From: Pseudomonadales bacterium
GTDB lineage: Bacteria; Pseudomonadota; Gammaproteobacteria; Pseudomonadales; Azotimanducaceae
Direction: 5' to 3'
Assembly (NCBI GenBank): GCA_030749725.1
Contig: JASMJM010000136.1
Location: 1 to 45,747, forward strand
Length of the DNA: 45,747 nt
The notes beneath the pieces are model-generated. The model was not told the origin of the DNA. It searched no databases and worked only from the letters and a program-made list of their open reading frames with translations. The position numbers and the translations under genes were made by a program. This document shows positions 40,549-45,747 of this stretch, piece after piece (the stretch's first letter is position 1; each line of letters opens with the position of its first letter).

Positions 40549-41664
40549 ATGCAGAAAGACGTGCTATTGAAAGTGAAGGATCCTGGATCGGCAATGGTGC
40601 TGGTACTAATGCTTGGCTTTGTTCTGGTAGAAGGTTGTAGCATCTCGGCTCACGCCGATGCCACTGCAAGGACTGTAATCATCAGTGCCTTCGGGTTCGA
40701 AGCCGGTAGCGGCGAGTGGCGCGGTGAGTCCGGACCCTTTATCAATGCGTTGACCACACGCACAGTAATCAGTGATCGGGTACCTTTCTGCGATATCGCT
40801 TTCGAGGGCGAGATTAACGGGTGGCCGGTGACGGTGGTGACCATGAGGATTGGTAAGGTTCACGCAGCCGTCTGCATGCAGGATTTGCTGCGCTACTACG
40901 AGGGGGCAGCCGGTATTCGAGAGGTCATCTGGAGTGGGGTCGCCGGCATTACGCCGATGGTTGGTGGCATGTTGGATGTTGCAGGCAATAGAAGGCAGGC
41001 CGAAACGACCGTCATCGGCGATGTGTGTATCTCACACATCGCTGTCGACTATGATCTGCGCCATAGCGCGATCGGTGAAAAGGACGAAATGTGGCTGATG
41101 CGCCTGCCAAATGAATCCCGTACGGCGGTTGGCAGTCTCGATCTCGCCAGCGAACTCTATACGGCAGCCCAACGGGTCGCGTGGCCTGAAGTTCCCGCGG
41201 GTCCCGCTCTCAATATCACCAAGTATCACGGTGCCAAGGCGGTCCGCAAAGCCCGTGCCTTTGACGGGACAACGTGTGCTGAGGCTACCTCGGACAATTT
41301 CTGGCACAGTGTTCAGGAGGATCAATGGGCGCGTGAACTGCTTGCCCAGACGATCAGCCAAACGCTTGGCACAAGAGTCACGCCCGATGGAGTGCTCGCC
41401 ATAACGGCGATGGAGCAAACCGGTTGGTCTAATGTGCTGGAGATGTGGACGGACGCGACGGGTGAGAAAATTCCGTTTGCCTATTCACGTTCCGCCAGCA
41501 ATTACGACCACCCATGGCTGGACACGAACAACAGACCTGCTGTTAGTGGAGCAGAGAGTCTTCGTGCAGGTATGGATGCCGCAGGCCTCGAATACGCAGC
41601 GATCACCGCGGCTCTGCCCATATTGAAAATGCTGCAGCGCCGCAAACTGAGCATTCGCCACTAG
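40549..41664 (+). CDS. Exported nucleoside phosphorylase/nucleosidase-fold protein
   Basis: A protein of about 371 residues whose core matches the PNP_UDP_1 (phosphorylase superfamily) fold: TVIISAFGFEAGSGEWRGE, then ALTTRTVISDRVPFCDIAF, VTVVTMRIGKVHAAVCMQDLL and EVIWSGVAGITPMVGGML. Before the core lies a hydrophobic segment with LVEGCSISAHADA, a probable cleaved signal peptide. The GC after VE makes a lipobox possible but atypical. Active-site Asp and Glu of bona fide MTAN or PNP cannot be assigned confidently. The fold is also used by exported purine nucleoside permeases. The ATG at 40549 follows GGAAGG; 40531 is an alternative start. The gene is divergent from the dehydrogenase operon. Confidence 0.76.
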   Translation: MQKDVLLKVKDPGSAMVLVLMLGFVLVEGCSISAHADATARTVIISAFGFEAGSGEWRGESGPFINALTTRTVISDRVPFCDIAFEGEINGWPVTVVTMRIGKVHAAVCMQDLLRYYEGAAGIREVIWSGVAGITPMVGGMLDVAGNRRQAETTVIGDVCISHIAVDYDLRHSAIGEKDEMWLMRLPNESRTAVGSLDLASELYTAAQRVAWPEVPAGPALNITKYHGAKAVRKARAFDGTTCAEATSDNFWHSVQEDQWARELLAQTISQTLGTRVTPDGVLAITAMEQTGWSNVLEMWTDATGEKIPFAYSRSASNYDHPWLDTNNRPAVSGAESLRAGMDAAGLEYAAITAALPILKMLQRRKLSIRH

Positions 41665-41732
41665 ATTCGCCTAGGACACAAAGAGGGGATCAAATCACCA
41701 TTCCCTCCATCGTTCCAATGTGGGTCGCGGCA

Positions 41733-42575
41733 CTAAGTCAATGGCCGCAGGCGGATCCAGCCGGACTCTATGTTTTCGACTCCCTGCTCATATCCCGGCT
41801 CTCCGGGCATAACGATTTCGCCGCTCGACGGCACCACCCTGGCTCGTTGGTCGTCCTGGTTCGCTTCGGCTGCTTCGATCACTTCGCGCGCGCTGCGAAA
41901 TAGTGCCAGGCTCTTGATCATGCGCAGCGTTGGCGTCATCAGCACCATCTCTTCCCGGTCGAATCGCTCCAGGATGGTATGGGGCGCCAACCACTCGGCA
42001 TGGACGGTCTCGCGGTTGTCGTGCAGGGGTGTTTGTCCATCCGGCATGCGGGCGACGAAGAAGCGTGCACTGAATCTTCTCGGTGGCCCCTCGGGGGTGA
42101 TCCAATGAGCCACGTAGTGCATCGCTGCCACATCGAGGAGCAGGTCTTCTCGTCTGACCACCTCTATGAAATCACGGTTGCCCTGATTGACTTCGTCCCG
42201 GTAGCTTTCGAATCGGGTTGCGGTTGACCCGTCGGAAAGATCCACCGAACCGGCTGATTCCTTGTGGATCGCCAGCATGATGCCCGCTTCTTCGAAACTC
42301 TCCCGAATGGCTGCTACGTAGAAAGCGAGGCCGCCGGACTGCAGACCCATCAATTGGCTGGCTTCCTCATCGGTGCGGTGCACACTGATGGCTTGGTATT
42401 CCTGTGAGTCATCGGCTGCATCCACTGAGCCACCGGGAAAAACCCACATGCCGCCGGCGAATACCGTATTGGCGTGGCGCTGCATCATTAAGACTTGTAG
42501 ATCAGGTCGATCATCCACCAGCATTACGGTTGCGGCTGGTCGAATGGCTACTTTGGCGGGATCATAATCGCTCAT
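41733..42575 (-). CDS. Nudix hydrolase, NUDT19-like
   Basis: A 280-residue Nudix-fold protein with the enlarged layout of the NUDT19/RP2p group. The opening block is AIRPAATVMLVDDRPDLQVL, followed by QRHANTVFAGGMWVFPGGSV. The box is split by an insertion: FPGG--D--D lies near residue 50 while the metal-binding AAIRESFEEAGIML is near 90, as in other NUDT19-like enzymes, which hydrolyse CoA or acyl-CoA species. It is the second Nudix gene of this kind in the window. It lies 108 bp downstream of the uvrA gene on the same strand, so read-through is possible. It ends 68 bp from the convergent nucleosidase-fold gene. Confidence 0.87.
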   Translation of the reverse strand: MSDYDPAKVAIRPAATVMLVDDRPDLQVLMMQRHANTVFAGGMWVFPGGSVDAADDSQEYQAISVHRTDEEASQLMGLQSGGLAFYVAAIRESFEEAGIMLAIHKESAGSVDLSDGSTATRFESYRDEVNQGNRDFIEVVRREDLLLDVAAMHYVAHWITPEGPPRRFSARFFVARMPDGQTPLHDNRETVHAEWLAPHTILERFDREEMVLMTPTLRMIKSLALFRSAREVIEAAEANQDDQRARVVPSSGEIVMPGEPGYEQGVENIESGWIRLRPLT

Positions 42576-42683
42576 GCATAGCTCCGCGTTACTTATCAGG
42601 GTGGCGTTAACATAGCAGAGAATCCCATCGAGCTCTACGCGAAGGAATTTGTTTTCCCTTCGTCGACGCCAGACGTACGAAGG

Positions 42684-45515
42684 TTAATTCGCCAATAGAA
42701 TATTCTTGAGATAGCGTCCCGTTTCCGACTTCTTCATCATCGACAGCGCCTCCGGAGTGCCTTCAGCTATCAGGTTGCCACCGTCGGGACCACCGTCGGG
42801 TCCAAGGTCGATGACCCAGTCCGCCGTTTTAATAACATCGAGATTGTGTTCGATCACTGTCACACTGTTGCCGGCTTCTACCAAACGATCCAGCGCTGCT
42901 AACAGTTTCTTAATGTCATCGAAGTGCAAACCAGTGGTGGGCTCATCCAGAATATAGAAAGTCCTGCCGGTCGCCAGTTTGGAGAGCTCGCGCGCTAGTT
43001 TGATCCGTTGCGCCTCACCCCCTGACAGGGTCGTAGAGGGTTGACCCAGGTGAAGATAGTCGAGTCCAACATCCATCAGCAGTTGCAGTTTTGAGACTAT
43101 GCGCGGATGTTCTGAGAAGTGTTGCACCGCCTCCGCTACGGTGAATTCCAGTACATCGGCAATAGACTTGCCCTTATACCTGACCTCAAGGGTAGCGTCG
43201 TTGAAGCGTCTGCCGCGGCATTCCTCGCACTTTACATAGACGTCGGAGAGGAAGTGCATTTCAATTCTACGCACGCCGTCGCCGCGGCAGGCATCGCATC
43301 GCCCGCCTTTGACGTTGAAGGAGAATCGGCCCGGTTTGTAACCCCGCATCCGTGCTCCCGGCAGCATGGTATAGAATTTCCGGATTTCGTCGAACACCTT
43401 GATGTAGGTAACGGGGTTACTGCGGGGCGTCCTGCCGATGGGCTTCTGATCGATGGCTACCACCTTGTCCAGCTGTTTTAATCCGGTGATGCGTTTGTGC
43501 GCACCGACTCGCCTGGTGGCGTTGTGGTAGTGTCTGGCGAGGGCCGGATAGAGGATGTCGTTGACGAGCGATGATTTGCCGGCACCGGAAACACCGGTTA
43601 CTGCCGTCAATATGCCGAGAGGAAACTTCACGTCGATATTCTTGAGATTATTCGCCTTGGCACCCTCCACCTTGATGGTCCCGGTGGGTGCACGTCTCTG
43701 GTTTGCTATCGGGATGGACATCCTTCCCGCAAGGTAGGCGCCGGTGATTGAGTTGCGGTTTCGGAGCAGGGCTCTCGGAGTGCCGTGATGGACGATGTGA
43801 CCGCCTTGTATGCCTGCTCCGGGACCGAAGTCTATGACGTGATCCGATGTGCGGATGGTCTCTTCGTCATGTTCGACGATAACGACCGTATTGCCGATAT
43901 CGCGCATGCGGCAGAGCGTATTCAGCAGTTTGCGGTTGTCCCTTTGGTGCAGGCCGATGCTGGGTTCATCCAGAATATAGATCACGCCGCTTAGCTCCGA
44001 TCCAACCTGACTTGCCAGGCGGATTCGCTGTGATTCGCCACCGGAAAGGGAGGGACCCAGTCGGTCTAGAGAGAGATAGGATAATCCCACCGAGACCAGG
44101 AAATTCAACCGGTTGCAGATCTCCTTGAGCACCTCGGTAGCTATTTCTCCGGCCGCTCCCGGTAGTTCGAGTGTACTGAAGAAGTCGTACGCTGCATTGA
44201 TGGTCCAGGCGGATGTTTCGACGATGGTCTTGTTTCCCACTCTAACTGCAGCGCTCTCCGCGCGGAGTCTGACGCCATTGCAGGTCGAACAGGGCGTGTT
44301 GGCCAGGAACTGGGAGTACCAGCGCTTCATCCCTTCGGATCGGGTTTGCCGGAAACGGCGCATAATCCGCGGGACCAGTCCCTCGTAACGGGACATGGAA
44401 GTACCGTGACGTCGCCAGACGATTTTGAACCTCTGCTCACCGGCACCGAACAGCACCAGCTTTTGCTGTTTCTGGGACAGGCGCCGCCAGGGCCTGTCCA
44501 CTGCAATTCCTAACTGCTCAAAGACCTGGCGGTGATAGATGGCTCCCGTCGAAGTCCGGTCGTCATCCAAGCGGCCCAGAGTCCTGATGGCGCCCTCTTT
44601 GATGCTTCGATCTTTGTCCGGTATCATCAGGTCCTGGTCAAAGGCTACCTGGGTACCCAGACCATTGCAGTCGTGACACATCCCCTGGGGACCGTTGAAG
44701 GAAAAAGCCTGGGGAGTCAGTTCGGGAAAGGAGATGTTGCAGTTGGGGCAGGAGAGATTTTCGGAATAGATACTGTCGCCATTGTCCGTAGCGGCAATCA
44801 ATGCACCTTCTCCCAACGCAAGCGCCGATTCCACCGATTCGGTCAATCTTTCGGCCAGGTTGTCGCGTATCACCAGGCGGTCAATGACCGCTTCCACCGT
44901 GTGCTTTTTGCGTTTGTCCAGCGCCTCGGTTTCGTCCGAGCGGACCACTTCACCATCTACCCGCAGGCGCACGAATCCCTGCGCCCTGGCATCTTCCAGC
45001 ATCTCCTTGTGTTCACCGCGGCGATTGACCAGAAGCGGCACCAGCAGATAGAGGAGCGTGCCTTCGGGAAGTGCCAGCAGTTCCCTTGCTATGTGCTGTG
45101 CGCTTTGCCCCTGCACCTTGCGACCACATTGGTGGCAGTGTTGTATGCCGACCCTGGCATACAAGACTCGTAAGTAGTCGGCAATCTCGGTGATGGTACC
45201 CACGGTGGACCTGGGGTTTCTACTGGTGGTTTTCTGTTCGATGGAGATGGTCGGTGACAGACCGCGGATGGTATCGTATTTGGGTTTTTCCATCTGGCCC
45301 AGAAACTGGCGGGCATACGCGGACAGGGACTCCACATAGCGCCTCTGTCCTTCGGCATAAAGGGTGTCGAAGGCTAGAGAGGATTTGCCCGATCCGGATA
45401 CCCCGGTCAATACCACCAGTTTTCGCTTCGGTATCTTGACCTCAACGGACTTGAGATTGTGCTCCCGGGCACCTCGTATCAGGATATGATCAAGTTCATC
45501 GGATGCTTTTCTCAT
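42684..45515 (-). CDS. uvrA: UvrABC excinuclease subunit A
   Basis: A 943-residue DNA-damage recognition ATPase of nucleotide excision repair. The start at 45515 (MRKASDELDHILIRGAREHN) fits the family's IRGAR-HNLK opening; a TTG three codons upstream is also open. Both ATPase halves are complete: Walker A GVSGSGKSSL at about residues 38-47 and GVSGAGKSSL near 660; signatures LSGGESQRIRLA and LSGGEAQRIKLA. Three Cys-rich sites are present: HCHQCGRK, a CPNC...CHDC plus CSTCNG region, and the C-terminal zinc finger CDACRGDG...CEECRG. Length is as in E. coli. It works with UvrB and UvrC in the cytoplasm. An SOS promoter lies upstream. Confidence 0.98.
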   Translation of the reverse strand: MRKASDELDHILIRGAREHNLKSVEVKIPKRKLVVLTGVSGSGKSSLAFDTLYAEGQRRYVESLSAYARQFLGQMEKPKYDTIRGLSPTISIEQKTTSRNPRSTVGTITEIADYLRVLYARVGIQHCHQCGRKVQGQSAQHIARELLALPEGTLLYLLVPLLVNRRGEHKEMLEDARAQGFVRLRVDGEVVRSDETEALDKRKKHTVEAVIDRLVIRDNLAERLTESVESALALGEGALIAATDNGDSIYSENLSCPNCNISFPELTPQAFSFNGPQGMCHDCNGLGTQVAFDQDLMIPDKDRSIKEGAIRTLGRLDDDRTSTGAIYHRQVFEQLGIAVDRPWRRLSQKQQKLVLFGAGEQRFKIVWRRHGTSMSRYEGLVPRIMRRFRQTRSEGMKRWYSQFLANTPCSTCNGVRLRAESAAVRVGNKTIVETSAWTINAAYDFFSTLELPGAAGEIATEVLKEICNRLNFLVSVGLSYLSLDRLGPSLSGGESQRIRLASQVGSELSGVIYILDEPSIGLHQRDNRKLLNTLCRMRDIGNTVVIVEHDEETIRTSDHVIDFGPGAGIQGGHIVHHGTPRALLRNRNSITGAYLAGRMSIPIANQRRAPTGTIKVEGAKANNLKNIDVKFPLGILTAVTGVSGAGKSSLVNDILYPALARHYHNATRRVGAHKRITGLKQLDKVVAIDQKPIGRTPRSNPVTYIKVFDEIRKFYTMLPGARMRGYKPGRFSFNVKGGRCDACRGDGVRRIEMHFLSDVYVKCEECRGRRFNDATLEVRYKGKSIADVLEFTVAEAVQHFSEHPRIVSKLQLLMDVGLDYLHLGQPSTTLSGGEAQRIKLARELSKLATGRTFYILDEPTTGLHFDDIKKLLAALDRLVEAGNSVTVIEHNLDVIKTADWVIDLGPDGGPDGGNLIAEGTPEALSMMKKSETGRYLKNILLAN

Positions 45516-45550
45516 CGCTTTCAAAACTCATTATTCAGATTTCAATCGTG

Positions 45551-45566
45551 CTGTATGTATATACAG
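45551..45566. promoter_or_regulatory. LexA (SOS) box of uvrA
   Basis: CTGTATGTATATACAG is a perfect match to the gammaproteobacterial CTGT-N8-ACAG consensus with an AT-rich centre. It lies 36 bp upstream of the uvrA ATG and covers the predicted -10 element. LexA bound here should block transcription until DNA damage induces its self-cleavage. Confidence 0.94.
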
Positions 45567-45584
45567 TTCATCTGCAAAAATCAA
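45556..45584 (-). promoter_or_regulatory. Predicted sigma-70 promoter of uvrA
   Basis: On the minus strand, TTGATT (45579-45584) is followed after 17 bp by TATACA (45556-45561), a good -35/-10 pair. The -10 lies inside the LexA box, and transcription would begin near 45549, about 35 bp before the uvrA start codon. Confidence 0.75.
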
Positions 45585-45747
45585 CTGAAAACTTATGAGT
45601 GCTGCAAATGGCTGATGGAGTTCAGCGGGGCATGGTACCTCTGCTCATCTCGTTCGGGTTTGCTTCGTTCCAATCTGTGAAGCAGTTGGGATCTTGAGTC
45701 TGTGACTGGCTCGCTTTATGACGCGTCAGCCAGATCTGCAGAGCCTG
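45567..45747. other. Region upstream of uvrA, window end
   Basis: The stretch beyond the LexA box has no convincing gene. An ATG at 45718 opens a plus-strand frame of ten codons to the window edge (MTRQPDLQSL), possibly the start of a divergent gene; ten codons are too few to judge. In E. coli ssb is divergent from uvrA, but this start does not look like SSB. Confidence 0.35.

Noticed and set aside
42636-42683. CCTTCG/CGAAGG repeats after uvrA as a terminator
   Set aside because: They can pair in two alternative ways but have no T-run on the minus strand, so a terminator is not supported.
45718-45747. Ten-codon plus frame at the window edge as start of ssb
   Set aside because: The residues do not resemble the SSB N-terminus and the frame is too short to judge.

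Overview
The window looks like a chromosomal segment of a gammaproteobacterium, probably a free-living or host-associated environmental lineage. The evidence is a UvrA gene under a gamma-type LexA box (CTGT-N8-ACAG), a DUF1631/PilZ pair, an M48 metalloprotease with a signal peptide, lipobox lipoproteins, many CoA-ester catabolic genes, and a decayed integron attC-like site. No tRNA, rRNA, intact insertion sequence or CRISPR array was seen. No strain or species can be named from the sequence alone.

Layout. Positions 1-6.9 kb form an envelope region: a repeat-rich lipoprotein cut by the window edge, two coupled lipoproteins, two tandem paralogous TPR proteins with TonB-like C-terminal domains, and a periplasmic M48 metalloprotease. 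Positions 7-26.3 kb are a catabolic and methyl-transfer region. It holds a luciferase-like flavin oxidoreductase, a CoA-pyrophosphatase-type Nudix protein, a homocysteine S-methyltransferase, a GPH-type symporter, a carboxylesterase, an amidohydrolase, two enoyl-CoA hydratase-family proteins, a ThuA-like protein, a polysaccharide deacetylase, an O-methyltransferase coupled to a class III CoA-transferase, two more SAM methyltransferases, an acyl-CoA dehydrogenase, and a two-gene ferredoxin/aldehyde ferredoxin oxidoreductase operon. Such a set could take up, demethylate or hydrolyse a methylated or ester-linked substrate and oxidise it as CoA thioesters. The substrate is not readable from sequence.

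Positions 26.6-33.4 kb are an accessory region. It contains a 1,393-residue TIR / Ser-Thr kinase / WD40 protein whose TPR-like tail lies in another frame, the frameshifted remains of a second helical-repeat protein, a small bacterial PH-domain protein, and about 800 bp without a convincing gene. Positions 33.4-45.7 kb return to housekeeping-like content: DUF1631 and PilZ proteins, a VOC protein, a DUF4097-like repeat protein, a translationally coupled acyl-CoA dehydrogenase pair, an exported nucleoside-phosphorylase-fold protein, a NUDT19-like Nudix hydrolase, and uvrA with its SOS promoter.

Several non-coding gaps hold recognisable gene debris: the last ~50 codons of an acyl-CoA carboxylase carboxyltransferase (11.5 kb), an attC-like palindrome that has lost its R' half-site (13.6 kb), the TPR-like pseudogene (31.6-32.0 kb), and the first ~18 codons of purH (36.0 kb). 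These scars suggest repeated deletion and rearrangement. The strongest candidates for new biology are the TIR-kinase-WD40 protein with its split tail, and the AOR in which the third cluster cysteine is an aspartate.
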